Source of the DNA: Chloroflexota bacterium
GTDB taxonomy: Bacteria; Chloroflexota; Anaerolineae; Anaerolineales; Anaerolineaceae
Assembly: GCA_023381565.1 (NCBI GenBank)
Contig: JAMCRR010000052.1
Location: 28,713-92,712 of the forward strand
Direction of reading: 5' to 3'
DNA: 64,000 nucleotides
Below, piece by piece: positions 56,255 to 64,000 of the stretch; position 1 is the first letter of the stretch, and the number at the start of each line of letters is the position of its first letter. Below the pieces are notes generated by a model, which did no database searches, was not told the origin of the DNA, and worked only from the letters and a program-made list of their open reading frames with translations. A program made the translations under genes and the position numbers.

Positions 56255-56629
56255 TTAGTTTTGCGTTCCGGGGTTAGAAGATACGCTGGGCTGCCCAACG
56301 ACTTCCATAAACTGCGTGATGACATCGCGCAGCATGCGTTCCGGTAGTGCCCCCACCTGGCGGTGGATGATTTTCCCTTGCGATACTAGCAGCATCGTCG
56401 GGATGCCTTGCACACCGTACTTGGTTGCCCATTCCGGATTCTCATCGGTATTGACTTTAGCGACGATGATTTTCCCGGCCATCTCTTTAGCAACTTTTTC
56501 CAGGGTTGGGGCTACCATGCGGCATGGACCGCACCAGGGTGCCCAAAAATCCACAATCACGGGTAATGGCGACTTCAGTACTGTCTTCTCAAATGCCGCG
56601 TCGGTAACATGAATTGGTGAATCTATCAT
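56255..56629 (-). CDS. trxA: Thioredoxin
   Basis: 124 residues. VIVDFWAPWCGPCRMVAPTLEKVAKE carries the classical active site with Cys33 and Cys36. KVNTDENPEWATKYGVQGIPTMLLVSQGKIIHRQVGALP is the second half with the cis-proline GIPT. Slightly longer than the E. coli protein owing to a C-terminal tail. It reduces disulfides in the cytosol. Its start overlaps the OsmC gene stop by four bases, so the two redox genes form an operon. Confidence 0.92.
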   Translation of the reverse strand: MIDSPIHVTDAAFEKTVLKSPLPVIVDFWAPWCGPCRMVAPTLEKVAKEMAGKIIVAKVNTDENPEWATKYGVQGIPTMLLVSQGKIIHRQVGALPERMLRDVITQFMEVVGQPSVSSNPGTQN

Positions 56630-57084
56630 TTTTGCCTCTCTTCTACTTCCTCAGGGATTACTTCTCCTGGCTGCAGGATGCGGTAACTGGAACTGACCGG
56701 CACAGAAGCTCTCAGCATAATCCCAACGGAACAATATTTATCTTCTGAAAGCCGAATAGCTTGTTCGACGGCGTTTGGATCCAGACCGTTCCCCCAAAGC
56801 AAATAAGTCACATGGACTTCTTTATAAATTTTTGGATATTCCTCTGCGAGTCTGCCGCGCACTTGCACGCGCAGGTCATCTAAAGGCTGGCGTTTCTTCA
56901 ACAATATCGAAGCAACATCCATCCCTGTGCATCCGGCCATTGCGCCCAAGACCAGCTCCATCGGCCCGATGCCGGGCTTGCCGTCCAGTGCGCCCATCTG
57001 CGCAATGCCTCCGGCAGGATTACTAGCTATGAAGGTACTTCCGCCTTGCCACTGCGCGTTGATTTCTTTCCAATTTCCACTCAT
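56626..57084 (-). CDS. OsmC/Ohr family protein
   Basis: 152 residues. The two family cysteines are Cys52 (GAMAGCTGMDVASILLKKR) and Cys118 (SEDKYCSVGIML). The fold is typical for thiol-dependent peroxide-detoxifying proteins, though the YhfA-like subgroup has unknown substrates; the sequence GPMELVLGAMAGCTGMD fits that subgroup. Coupled to thioredoxin, a plausible electron donor. Confidence 0.87.
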   Translation of the reverse strand: MSGNWKEINAQWQGGSTFIASNPAGGIAQMGALDGKPGIGPMELVLGAMAGCTGMDVASILLKKRQPLDDLRVQVRGRLAEEYPKIYKEVHVTYLLWGNGLDPNAVEQAIRLSEDKYCSVGIMLRASVPVSSSYRILQPGEVIPEEVEERQK

Positions 57085-57145
57085 GAAGGTTCCTCAGCAA
57101 TCTGCTTGTCGGTAGTATAACATGAATTAATTACCGTACAATTAG

Positions 57146-57814
57146 ATGATGGACCGGCCATTAAGTTACATCCTTAAGGTGTTTTTCCACTACCTTTATC
57201 ATGGCTGGGCGTGGACCTACGATATCGTTGCGGCTACCGTTTCGGTCGGTCTGTGGAAGCGCTGGGTACTCAGCGTACTTCCTCAACTCCAGGGTCCCCG
57301 CGTGCTGGAAATCGGGCACGGTCCCGGCCATTTGCTGGTTGCCCTGCTGGAGCAGGGTTGGGAGGTGGCCGGTATCGACGAGAGCCGTCAAATGGGCAGG
57401 CTTGCCCGGCGGCGGATCGGACGCACCCTCGGTCATTCCTCCAAAGACGCTGCATATGCGCATGAACCGGAACTGGCTCGAGCGCTGGCGCAGGCGCTGC
57501 CTTTCGCCTCAGCAGCCTTCGACTCGGTTGTCTCAACCTTCCCGACCCGCTACATCTTCGAGCCTGCCGCTCTGCGATCGATCTATCGCGTGCTCTGCCC
57601 GGGTGGCATCCTGGTTGTCGGTCTCACCGGGTGGATCACCGGCCGAAGTCTTCCGCAGCGCCTGGCTGCTCTGCTCTTTCGCGTAACCGGTGAATCGGAT
57701 TTGCCGCTTGCAGCTATCCAGGCGCCCTTTATTTCCAACGGCTTCAAGCCAGAGACACGCTGGGTAGACCTGGGCACCAGCCGCGTCCTCCTGATCCTGG
57801 CGCATAAGCCGTAA
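57146..57814 (+). CDS. Class I SAM-dependent methyltransferase
   Basis: 222 residues. Motif I VLEIGHGPGHLLVALLEQGWEVAGIDESRQM (~52-82) binds the methyl donor. Post-motif blocks LPFASAAFDSVVSTFPTRYIFEPAALRSIYRVLCPGGILVVG are standard for the Methyltransf_11 group. A hydrophobic N-terminal ~45 residues (LKVFFHYLYHGWAWTYDIVAATVS) suggests membrane association or a lipid substrate. The acceptor is unknown. Confidence 0.87.
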   Translation: MMDRPLSYILKVFFHYLYHGWAWTYDIVAATVSVGLWKRWVLSVLPQLQGPRVLEIGHGPGHLLVALLEQGWEVAGIDESRQMGRLARRRIGRTLGHSSKDAAYAHEPELARALAQALPFASAAFDSVVSTFPTRYIFEPAALRSIYRVLCPGGILVVGLTGWITGRSLPQRLAALLFRVTGESDLPLAAIQAPFISNGFKPETRWVDLGTSRVLLILAHKP

Positions 57815-57898
57815 AATCATCACAATTATGGCTATACGAAGTGTATCCCCGGAAATTCGGGATACCTTTCCCTCCGGTTTTGTTGTAAAATCAAATCT

Positions 57899-58621
57899 AT
57901 GGAAGTGCAAATCGCTGTCGCCAAAATCAATAAATACGCTTCCTCCGAAAGCGGCGACACCCTCGAAGTTACCGAACGCCCCAACGGCGGCCTTTCGGTC
58001 GTCCTTGCCGACGGGCAGACCACCGGACGCGGCGCTAAAGCGGTATCCTCGCTCGTCGTCCGCAAAGTAATCTCACTCCTCGCCGATGGTGTCCGTGACG
58101 GCGCAGCCGCAAGGGCCGCCTCCGATTATTTGTACACCGAACGGAATGGTAAAGTCTCGGCAACCCTGAACATCCTCTCCGTCGATCTGCAAACTGGCAC
58201 TCTGGTGATTACACGCAATAACCCCTGCCCCGTCTATGTGGCTAAGGGCTACCAGATCGATTGCCTTGAAGCAGAAAGCACCCGCATTGGCACCTCACGC
58301 AATATCCGCCCGTCTATCTGCGAAGTGACTTTAGAAGAAAGCCTCTCCGTGATCGTCTACACGGATGGTTTATCACAGGCGGGTGAAAAGTATCAGACCC
58401 CTCTGGATGTCTGTACGGACCTTGCAGCTTTTCTGGAAGACGAAGATCCTCCCGCCCAGGTGATCGCCGACTCCCTGCTGGCCCACGCCATCCGGCTCGA
58501 TGATGGACGTCCCGGCGACGATATGAGCGTGGTCGTCCTACGGGTTTTGCCAGGCGTGGAAGACGGCATCCGGCGCATGACGGTCTCACTACCAATACAT
58601 ACCTTCCCCCAAAACCTGTAG
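57899..58621 (+). CDS. PP2C-like (SpoIIE-type) protein phosphatase
   Basis: 240 residues, single domain. Metal-site patterns are LSVVLADGQTTGRGAKAVSSLV near the N-terminus, VIVYTDGLSQAGEKY in the middle and RPGDDMSVVVLRV near the C-terminus. These give the D-G ... TDG ... DD(M/N) set of SpoIIE/RsbU phosphatases. It likely removes phosphate from Ser/Thr of a partner such as an anti-anti-sigma factor, but no partner gene is adjacent. A -10-like TAAAAT lies seven bases before the ATG and no ribosome site is seen, so the transcript may be leaderless. Confidence 0.8.
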   Translation: MEVQIAVAKINKYASSESGDTLEVTERPNGGLSVVLADGQTTGRGAKAVSSLVVRKVISLLADGVRDGAAARAASDYLYTERNGKVSATLNILSVDLQTGTLVITRNNPCPVYVAKGYQIDCLEAESTRIGTSRNIRPSICEVTLEESLSVIVYTDGLSQAGEKYQTPLDVCTDLAAFLEDEDPPAQVIADSLLAHAIRLDDGRPGDDMSVVVLRVLPGVEDGIRRMTVSLPIHTFPQNL

Positions 58622-58663
58622 CCGTCATTTCAGTCTCCTTGGAGATCGAGGCTCTGCTGTAGA

Positions 58664-59041
58664 ATGCATGATCTTCTGGTCGGGATCGTGGGCCCTTGTG
58701 CAGCGGGAAAATCCACCCTGCTGCAAAACCTGGCTACCCGCGGCATTCGTGGACGCCACATCGCTCAGGAACACTCTTATGTTCCCGATATGTGGCAGCG
58801 CATCACCCATCCCGATGTGCTCATCTTCCTGGACGTCAGCTACCCGCAGTCCGTCTTGCGCGGCCACCTCACCTGGACCCAGGACGAATACGCCGAGCAG
58901 CAGCGGCGCCTGGTTCATGCTCGCCTGCACGCCGATTTATACTTGCAAACGGACCCTTTAACTCCGCTTCAGGTTGTTCAGACAGTTATGTCTTTTCTGG
59001 CAACTTTCAAACCTTTTCACCCCCTGTCAAACAGAGTATAA
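58664..59041 (+). CDS. Small P-loop NTPase/kinase-like protein
   Basis: 125 residues. Walker A GPCAAGKST (10-18) follows a hydrophobic strand (LLVGIVG). A Walker-B-like strand VLIFLDVSYPQSV (~52-64) and an Arg-rich lid (RRLVHARLHADLYLQTD) follow, as in small kinases of the AAA_28/AAA_33 type. The protein is short for a kinase, so it may be a minimal domain. The ATG has no strong ribosome site. Substrate unknown. Confidence 0.65.
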   Translation: MHDLLVGIVGPCAAGKSTLLQNLATRGIRGRHIAQEHSYVPDMWQRITHPDVLIFLDVSYPQSVLRGHLTWTQDEYAEQQRRLVHARLHADLYLQTDPLTPLQVVQTVMSFLATFKPFHPLSNRV

Positions 59042-59098
59042 TCCAGGTTTGCGCCAGCCAGAGGCTGGCATTTGCTTGAAACCGGAGGCCATTTACGC

Positions 59099-60637
59099 AT
59101 GAGTCAACGTAACTATGGGTTGCTGATCGGAATCATTGTTCTGGTCGCGGCAGTGATATGGATCGATCTTCCCACTAATCCTGGAATCCACATCTTTGGT
59201 ATCGACCGCAGCCTGACGACCCAACTTGGGCTCGATCTGCAAGGCGGGCTTCAGGTTCTGCTTCAGGCAGACCTTCCTCAAGGATCAACCGTTACCACAC
59301 AGCAGCTTCAGGACGCTGCCACGATCCTGGAGAACCGTGCAAACGGGTTGGGGGTAAGCGAAGTCTTCTTTCAGGTTGCCGGTGGCAACCGTATTGTGGG
59401 AGAATTCCCCGGCCTGAAAAATCCCGATCAGGTTCTTGCAGTTCTCAAAGAGACCGGCCAGCTCGAGTTCGTGAATATGGGCAATAATCCAGTGCCGGTT
59501 GGAACGGTGATCAAGACCGACCTCGGTCAGAGCTCCACCACAACCCCCTCTGCTTCCGGTACCCCCGGAGCAGCGACGACGCCGTCGGGAACGGGCACGT
59601 CGGTTTCAACGCCCTCTTCTACCCCCGGCGCCACAAGCGCTCCCACCACCACCCCAACCTCAGTTCCCTCCTCCACACCTACCGCCTCCGGCACCTCTGC
59701 TGCAGCGGGAGCTGCGGGTGCTACCCCTACCCCGGGAGCCAGCCCCACCCCTGGTGCTGCAGAAACGGTCTATCACACAATCATGACCGGTGACCAGCTC
59801 TCATCGGTCACCGTCACAACGAACACCGTCGGCCAGTATGAGATCGCCTTTACCCTGAAGCCGGAAGGCGAGAAAATCTTCGCCGACTATACCTCATCCC
59901 ATGTCGGCCAGTACCTGGCGATCGTGTTGGATAAGAAAGTCATCTCTACTCCGGTCGTGAACAGTGCTATCACCCAGGGGTCTGGTGTGATCCAGGGCAA
60001 CTTCACCTTGGAGAGCGCCAATGCCCTGGCGATCCAGCTGCGCTACGGTTCGCTGCCTGTGCCTCTCAAGATCGTCGAGAGCCAGTCAGTTGGCGCTACC
60101 CTTGGGCAGGATTCAATCCGTAAGAGCATCATCGCCGGTATCGCTGGTTTGGCGATGGTTGTCCTCTTCATGATGCTGTACTATCGTCTCCCCGGTGTCC
60201 TTGCTGACATGGCTTTAGCAATCTATACAGGCACCACGTTTGCGCTCTTCAAATTGATCCCGGTTACCCTGACCATGCCCGGTATCGCCGCCTTCGTGCT
60301 GACCATCGGCGTGGCTGTCGACGCCAATATCTTGATCTTCGAGCGCTTGAAGGAGGAGCTGCGCGCCGGAAGGACATTGCGCCAGGCAATTGACCTGGGC
60401 TGGCAGCGGGCATGGCCCTCCATCCGAGACTCGAATATCTCCACCTTGATCACCAGTGTGATCCTGTTCTATTTCGGGAGCACATTTGGCGCCAGTATTG
60501 TCCAGGGTTTCGCCCTTACGCTGGGAATTGGTGTTCTGGTCAGCCTGTTTACAGCAGTTGTGGTCACACGTACTTTCTTGCATCTCGTGTTGGATAATCT
60601 AAAATTTACCGAACATCCACGCTGGTTCGGAGCTTAG
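59099..60637 (+). CDS. secD: Protein translocase subunit SecD with a long Thr/Ser/Pro insert
   Basis: 512 residues from the ATG at 59099 (GGAGG about ten bases upstream); an earlier in-frame TTG adds nine residues. One N-terminal helix (~8-26) leads to the SecD start LTTQLGLDLQGGLQVLLQAD. The P1 head is interrupted at ~143-220 by a low-complexity stretch of Thr, Ser, Pro, Ala and Gly. The C-terminal five-helix part has TLGQDSIRKSIIAGIAGLAMVVLFMMLYYR and VAVDANILIFERLKEELRAG. SecD with SecF uses the proton gradient to pull proteins after Sec export. The secF gene follows 10 bases later. Confidence 0.94.
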   Translation: MSQRNYGLLIGIIVLVAAVIWIDLPTNPGIHIFGIDRSLTTQLGLDLQGGLQVLLQADLPQGSTVTTQQLQDAATILENRANGLGVSEVFFQVAGGNRIVGEFPGLKNPDQVLAVLKETGQLEFVNMGNNPVPVGTVIKTDLGQSSTTTPSASGTPGAATTPSGTGTSVSTPSSTPGATSAPTTTPTSVPSSTPTASGTSAAAGAAGATPTPGASPTPGAAETVYHTIMTGDQLSSVTVTTNTVGQYEIAFTLKPEGEKIFADYTSSHVGQYLAIVLDKKVISTPVVNSAITQGSGVIQGNFTLESANALAIQLRYGSLPVPLKIVESQSVGATLGQDSIRKSIIAGIAGLAMVVLFMMLYYRLPGVLADMALAIYTGTTFALFKLIPVTLTMPGIAAFVLTIGVAVDANILIFERLKEELRAGRTLRQAIDLGWQRAWPSIRDSNISTLITSVILFYFGSTFGASIVQGFALTLGIGVLVSLFTAVVVTRTFLHLVLDNLKFTEHPRWFGA

Positions 60638-60647
60638 GAGCCTCAGT

Positions 60648-61586
60648 ATGGATATTATTGGAAAGCGTTACCTGTACTTCGGCATCTCCATGCTGGTAAT
60701 TATTCCAGGCTTGATTGCACTGGCAATTTGGGGACTGCCGCTGGCGATTGATTTCACAGGCGGTAGCCTGCTGGAAGTCCAGTTCAACTCGGGCGTAGCC
60801 CCCCAGGATGCGCAGGTGATCACCCTCTATGATCAATTGGGCATCCTGCAGCCGCAAGTCCAATCTTCGGGATCAAATACTTTGATCATCCGCTCGAAAG
60901 AGATCACAAACGAGCAGAAGAACACCATCCTGGCTGATCTCAGCAAGCAGTTCAACAGCCAGTTGACTGTCCTGCAGTTCGAAACAGTAGGGCCCTCGAT
61001 CGGGCAAGAAGTCGCTTCTCGTGCTGCGGCCGCAGTTGGGATTGCCGCCCTCGGCATTCTTATCTACATCACGTTTGCTTTCCGCGGCGTGCCACATGCC
61101 TTCCGTTTCGGCACTGCGGCCATCGTCGCTATGCTACACGACGTGGCCGTAGTGATCGGGACTGCAGCGATCTTTGGGCATTTCCTGGGTTGGGAGGTCG
61201 ATTCGCTCTATCTGACCGCCTTACTGACTGTTATCGGCTTTTCGGTTCACGACACGATTGTGGTCTTCGACCGCATTCGCGAGAATGCTAACATCTTCCG
61301 CCGGGTGCCGTTCGAAGAGGTCGTCAACCATTCCATTGTCCAGACCCTCGACCGCTCAATTAACACCCAACTCACCGTGATGTTCACCCTAGCGGCTCTG
61401 GCGCTGCTTGGAGGCATCACCATCCAGCATTTTGTGGTCACCTTGCTCATCGGTGTCTTCAGCGGTACCTACTCCTCGATCTTCAACGCCTCGCCGATCC
61501 TCGTTGTTTGGGAGAACAAGGAATGGAGATATTGGTTCAAGGGTAATTGGAAGAAACCGAGTACGCTAACCACAACCGGAGCTTAG
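60648..61586 (+). CDS. secF: Protein translocase subunit SecF
   Basis: 312 residues, six transmembrane helices. The N-terminal IDFTGGSLLEVQF is the SecF signature. The C-terminal membrane half has IGFSVHDTIVVFDRIRENAN and the NHSIVQTLDRSINTQLTVMFTLAALALLGG block. It partners SecD and is translated from an AGGAG site just behind it. A strong terminator follows. Confidence 0.96.
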   Translation: MDIIGKRYLYFGISMLVIIPGLIALAIWGLPLAIDFTGGSLLEVQFNSGVAPQDAQVITLYDQLGILQPQVQSSGSNTLIIRSKEITNEQKNTILADLSKQFNSQLTVLQFETVGPSIGQEVASRAAAAVGIAALGILIYITFAFRGVPHAFRFGTAAIVAMLHDVAVVIGTAAIFGHFLGWEVDSLYLTALLTVIGFSVHDTIVVFDRIRENANIFRRVPFEEVVNHSIVQTLDRSINTQLTVMFTLAALALLGGITIQHFVVTLLIGVFSGTYSSIFNASPILVVWENKEWRYWFKGNWKKPSTLTTTGA

Positions 61587-61600
61587 GCCCGATCGATAAA

Positions 61601-61638
61601 GGTTCTGACTGGATCTGCCCGTCAGAACCTTTATTTTT
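61601..61638 (+). terminator. Terminator after secDF
   Basis: GGTTCTGAC (61601-61609), 11-base loop, GTCAGAACC (61621-61629), then TTTATTTTT. Confidence 0.92.
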
Positions 61639-61747
61639 CCACTCTCATTCACGCGTCAGTGAGTTCAACAAGGAGTGAAGTCTTTTATAATTGGAATTGA
61701 TTTACCCTTAGAAATTTGAGCCGGACGGCAATAAAGGAGACTTAACA

Positions 61748-62782
61748 ATGCAGAATGATGTGGTTCTGATCACCGGAGCCAATGGCGAAATCGGCCATGG
61801 GCTGATCACCTTCCTCGGCGAACAGGGTCAGAGCAAGATCGTGGCTCTGGACTTGCAGGAAGTCGACGTGAGCCTGCAAAATTGCTGTGAAACCATCATC
61901 CAGGGAGATATCCTCGACCGAACCTTACTTGGAAAGGTTTTCGACCAGTACCAGTTCAGCACTATCTATCACCTGGCGTCAATCCTATCGACCAAAGCCG
62001 AGTATAACCCCGAGCTCGCCCACCGCATCAACGTTGAAGGTACGCTGAACCTGCTCCAATTGGCCACAGCTCAATCACAGAAATCTGGAGCCTCGGTCAA
62101 GTTCCTCTACCCCAGCTCGATTGCCGCTTACGGATTGCCCGACTTGAAAACCAAAGCCGCTGCCGGGCACATCAGCGAGACCGAATGGTGCTTTCCAACA
62201 ACTATGTACGGCTGCAACAAGCTCTACTGCGAGCACCTTGGGCGCTATTACGCCACCCACTACCGGCAGCTCGTGGCTGAGCAAGCGCAGAACGAGGCCT
62301 GCATCGATTTCCGCTGCCTGCGCTTCCCCGGGCTGATTAGCGCCATGACCGTCCCCACCGGCGGCACGAGCGACTATGGACCTGAAATGCTCCACCACGC
62401 CGCGCAAGGCCTGCCCTACGTCTGTTTCGTCCGTCCGGATACACGCCTGCCTTTCATGGTCATGCCCGACGCCATCAAATCGTTGCTCGCCCTGGGCAGC
62501 GCTCCCCGGCAGTGCCTGACCCAATTCGTCTACAACGTCACCAGCTTCAGCCCCACCGCCCAGGAATTCTACGAGATCGTCAGGCGCGCATTCCCCCAGG
62601 CTGAGATCACCTTCGCGCCACACTCCGCCCGCCAGAACATCGTCGACAGCTGGCCCGCCGATGTGGACGACTCGGCTGCCCGTAGGGATTGGGGTTGGGC
62701 ACCCGATTTCGACCAGCGCCGGGCCTTCGACGAATATTTAATCCCGGCCGTGCAGAAGCGCTACGCCAAGGTAAAGATTTAA
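61748..62782 (+). CDS. L-threonine 3-dehydrogenase, short-chain (epimerase-like) type
   Basis: 344 residues. Rossmann motif ITGANGEIG (8-16), catalytic Ser (YPSSIAAYG, ~121-129) and Tyr154/Lys158 in MYGCNKLY. The specific blocks CLRFPGLISAMTVPTGGTSDY, LPFMVMPDAIKSLL and RQNIVDSWPADVDDSAARRDWGWAPDFD match the SDR-type threonine dehydrogenases rather than sugar epimerases. The product 2-amino-3-oxobutyrate would go to glycine and acetyl-CoA through a Kbl-type enzyme; the alpha-oxoamine synthase at 28196 is a candidate. AAAGGAGA precedes the ATG, and a -10 TATAAT lies at 61686. Confidence 0.85.
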   Translation: MQNDVVLITGANGEIGHGLITFLGEQGQSKIVALDLQEVDVSLQNCCETIIQGDILDRTLLGKVFDQYQFSTIYHLASILSTKAEYNPELAHRINVEGTLNLLQLATAQSQKSGASVKFLYPSSIAAYGLPDLKTKAAAGHISETEWCFPTTMYGCNKLYCEHLGRYYATHYRQLVAEQAQNEACIDFRCLRFPGLISAMTVPTGGTSDYGPEMLHHAAQGLPYVCFVRPDTRLPFMVMPDAIKSLLALGSAPRQCLTQFVYNVTSFSPTAQEFYEIVRRAFPQAEITFAPHSARQNIVDSWPADVDDSAARRDWGWAPDFDQRRAFDEYLIPAVQKRYAKVKI

Positions 62783-62905
62783 TCATCCGGGACGCCCCCT
62801 ATCAGAAGAAAGGCCTGAGCCGCTACCAATTTACCGGGTTCAACCCGGTGATGAGTCAGCCATTCATTGCAGATTGGCTTGCCTGACCTTTTTTCCTTAA
62901 ACGAA

Positions 62906-62931
62906 AATCCTCACCGTAGAAGGTGAGGATT
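62906..62931 (+). terminator. Terminator after the threonine dehydrogenase gene
   Basis: AATCCTCACC (62906-62915), loop GTAGAA, GGTGAGGATT (62922-62931), extended by AACGA/TCGTT on the outside. The 62783-63125 gap holds this stem, the short stem CCCGC-TTT-GCGGG at about 63070, and nothing else recognisable. Confidence 0.7.
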
Positions 62932-63125
62932 CTCGTTCTTATCCATATTTTTCGTCGTCAGCGTATCCCCCTTACATCCCCTTTTGCTGATCGCCGCACA
63001 CCCGGCCCCCTTGTTTGGTGTGTTGACAATACTATATCCGATCCTGAGGTGGAATAAAATGGGGAGAAACCCGCTTTGCGGGTGGGGGATTCCCCTACTC
63101 GAATGTGCTCGCCAGGATACCAGCT

Positions 63126-63320
63126 TTAGCCATACAAATTCTGGATATATTTGATCGCCGCAGCCTGCGCAGACAGGATATCTTCGGATGGCTGATACTC
63201 AGACCGGACCAGGCTGCCATTTTTAGCCTGGCTGATCAGCCACCATTTTTTCCCTGTGGCATTCCAGTGGAAGGAAAGCCTGTATTTAGATAAAAGGGCA
63301 TCTAACTCAGGAAGATCCAT
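63126..63320 (-). CDS. Small hypothetical protein
   Basis: 64 residues from the ATG at 63320, preceded by AAAGGA; 13 more residues are possible upstream. MDLPELDALLSKYRLSFHWNATGKKWWLISQAKNGS starts it, with a WW-rich core and a helical C-terminus (ILSAQAAAIKYIQNLYG). No signal peptide, no family recognised. It is isolated, with gaps on both sides. Confidence 0.5.
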   Translation of the reverse strand: MDLPELDALLSKYRLSFHWNATGKKWWLISQAKNGSLVRSEYQPSEDILSAQAAAIKYIQNLYG

Positions 63321-63496
63321 CTCGTGGTCCTTTCGATGCCCATCAGATTCAATAGGCAAATTTAGATTAGGATATATATTTTACCCTAGAAAGTGGGGCA
63401 GTGCAGTGCAGAAGGGCAATCTCCTCCCTCCTGTGATTGCGAGACCTGCGTGTTCTTTCCCATGTCGTAAACAATCCTTGGGCTAAATGGGTGTCG

Positions 63497-63580
63497 TTAT
63501 ACAAAGAAAGTTCGCAATACCACGACAAAGGTCGTTACGCAAATAAATAGAGTCTGTTTGCTAACCGGTTGAGTCTTCAT
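63497..63580 (-). pseudogene. Remnant of an integrase 5' end, inverted relative to the intact one
   Basis: The minus-strand frame MKTQPVSKQTLFICVTTF... (27 codons, then stop) matches the start of the recombinase at 63786 (MRTATVSKQTLYIFEGTF). Both carry a strong ribosome site (GGGGAGG here). Similarity ends after about 18 codons. This is best read as the decayed start of a second, oppositely oriented integrase copy. Confidence 0.5.
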
Positions 63581-63818
63581 AACAAAAAGCCTCCCCAACC
63601 ACCACATTTGGTGTTTAGAGAGACTTGTATCCCACATATAGGGGTTAGGCTGGGGGCAAAGGATTCGAACCTTTACAAACAGATCCAGAGTCTGCTGTCC
63701 TGCCGTTAGACGAGCCCAAACCGTACAGGTACGGCAGCCAATCCCTAGAACCACCACAGGTAGGGGTCAAGGAGGGTTTTGGGGATGCGTACCGCAACTG
63801 TAAGCAAACAGACTCTAT
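63547..63818. repeat. 16-base inverted repeat flanking the tRNA-Gln
   Basis: ATAGAGTCTGTTTGCT (63547-63562) and AGCAAACAGACTCTAT (63803-63818) are perfect reverse complements, with near-matches on both sides. They lie in the start codon regions of the remnant and intact integrase. Confidence 0.65.
63650..63720 (-). tRNA. tRNA-Gln(CTG), degenerate acceptor stem
   Basis: On the minus strand, 71 bases fold as a tRNA. The D arm is GTCTAACGGCAGGAC. The anticodon stem-loop GCAGA-CTCTGGA-TCTGT has anticodon CTG. The T arm is AAAGG-TTCGAAT-CCTTT, and the discriminator base is G. The acceptor stem TTTGGGC/GCCCCCA has T-C mismatches at pairs 2 and 3. No CCA is encoded. The D arm is typical of tRNA-Gln. 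It may be an altered gene at an integration site rather than a working tRNA. Confidence 0.65.
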
Positions 63819-64000
63819 ATATTTTTGAAGGGACGTTCCGGCATGCGCAGGCAGGGTTTATCATCGACCGGCAAGCGAGGGGGCTGGCTAAGGGAACGAT
63901 CAAGTATTACATGGATGAGCTGGACCGGTTCGCTGAGTTTCAGGATCTGATCGGGGTTTTGACGATTGAAGAGGTCACGGCTGATGTGATCCGGAAATAC
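63786..64000 (+). CDS. Tyrosine recombinase/integrase, N-terminal part (runs off the window)
   Basis: 71 residues are visible, starting MRTATVSKQTLYIFEG, with AAGGAGGG before the ATG. RQARGLAKGTIKYYMDELDRFAEF is the SAM-like core-binding domain of phage-type integrases. The catalytic domain lies outside the window. Being next to a tRNA gene, it probably marks the edge of an integrated element that continues to the right. Confidence 0.75.

Noticed and set aside
62783..62886. Continuation of an open frame after the threonine dehydrogenase stop
   Set aside because: Short, no own start or ribosome site, and no similarity seen to the upstream protein; not called as a gene.
63023..63060. TTGACA (63023-63028) with TAAAAT (63055-63060) as a promoter
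   Set aside because: The spacer is 26 bases, far from the usual 16-18, and no gene starts just downstream.
63431..63480. Second copy of the small dispersed repeat near the right edge
   Set aside because: Only scattered similarity (TTGCGAG, CAATCC); too weak to call without a genome-wide comparison.

Overview
The window looks like a chromosomal stretch of a Chloroflexota bacterium, most likely of the Anaerolineae. This is an inference from gene content, not a database result. Pointers are the Asp23-type envelope protein next to nusB, LiaF-like membrane proteins, TadE/TadG minor pilins with a PilD-type peptidase, lipoproteins with long Thr/Pro linkers, a SecD carrying a Thr/Ser/Pro insert, and many ATGA-type stop/start overlaps. 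No lipopolysaccharide genes are seen, which suits a monoderm-like envelope. Nearly every base is ordinary chromosome; only the last ~600 bases look like a mobile-element junction.

Layout. 1-1.6 kb: two LiaF/LiaI-like membrane proteins and rpmF. 1.7-5.3 kb (minus): operon trmFO - M28 peptidase - hflX. 5.36-18.7 kb (plus): a sigma-54 module. It holds rpoN with a zinc-ribbon insert and its own -24/-12 promoter, a soluble PAS/GAF histidine kinase, and an NtrC-type activator that lacks the usual DNA-binding domain. A second -24/-12 promoter follows, then a small membrane protein, a 1857-residue TPR protein and an intracellular caspase-like (peptidase C25 fold) protease. 18.7-19.07 kb: a gene-free gap with a cluster of DnaA boxes. 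19.07-23.95 kb: a DUF72 gene (minus), then sucA-sucB of 2-oxoglutarate dehydrogenase. 24.1-31.1 kb: two paralogous lipoproteins, a DUF697 GTPase, an FAD oxidoreductase, a DUF488 protein, an alpha-oxoamine synthase and a pseudouridine synthase.

31.1-41.8 kb (plus): a long co-directional run. It contains a tungsten-type aldehyde ferredoxin oxidoreductase, two paralogous zinc-ribbon membrane proteins, a NapH-like membrane polyferredoxin, a luciferase-like flavin oxidoreductase, a TIM-barrel isomerase-like protein, a LarA-like protein and an MFS transporter. 41.9-46.9 kb: asp23-nusB, a large lipoprotein with a glycosidase-like barrel, and pckA. 47-54.6 kb (minus): prepilin peptidase, ECF sigma factor with a putative anti-sigma factor, and two tandem copies of a TadE-TadE-TadG triplet. 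54.9-62.8 kb: murA (Asp in place of the fosfomycin-target Cys), thioredoxin, OsmC, a methyltransferase, a PP2C-like phosphatase, a P-loop protein, secD-secF and an L-threonine dehydrogenase. 63-64 kb: a small hypothetical gene, a degenerate tRNA-Gln, a decayed integrase start in inverted orientation, and the start of a tyrosine recombinase that runs off the window.

The most unusual candidate is the sigma-54 module. A dedicated sigma factor, kinase and solution-acting activator appear to control, through one recognisable promoter, a giant TPR protein translationally coupled to a gingipain/caspase-fold protease without a signal peptide. This architecture recalls TPR-plus-caspase pairs in prokaryotic immunity or regulated proteolysis, but no function is proven by the sequence.
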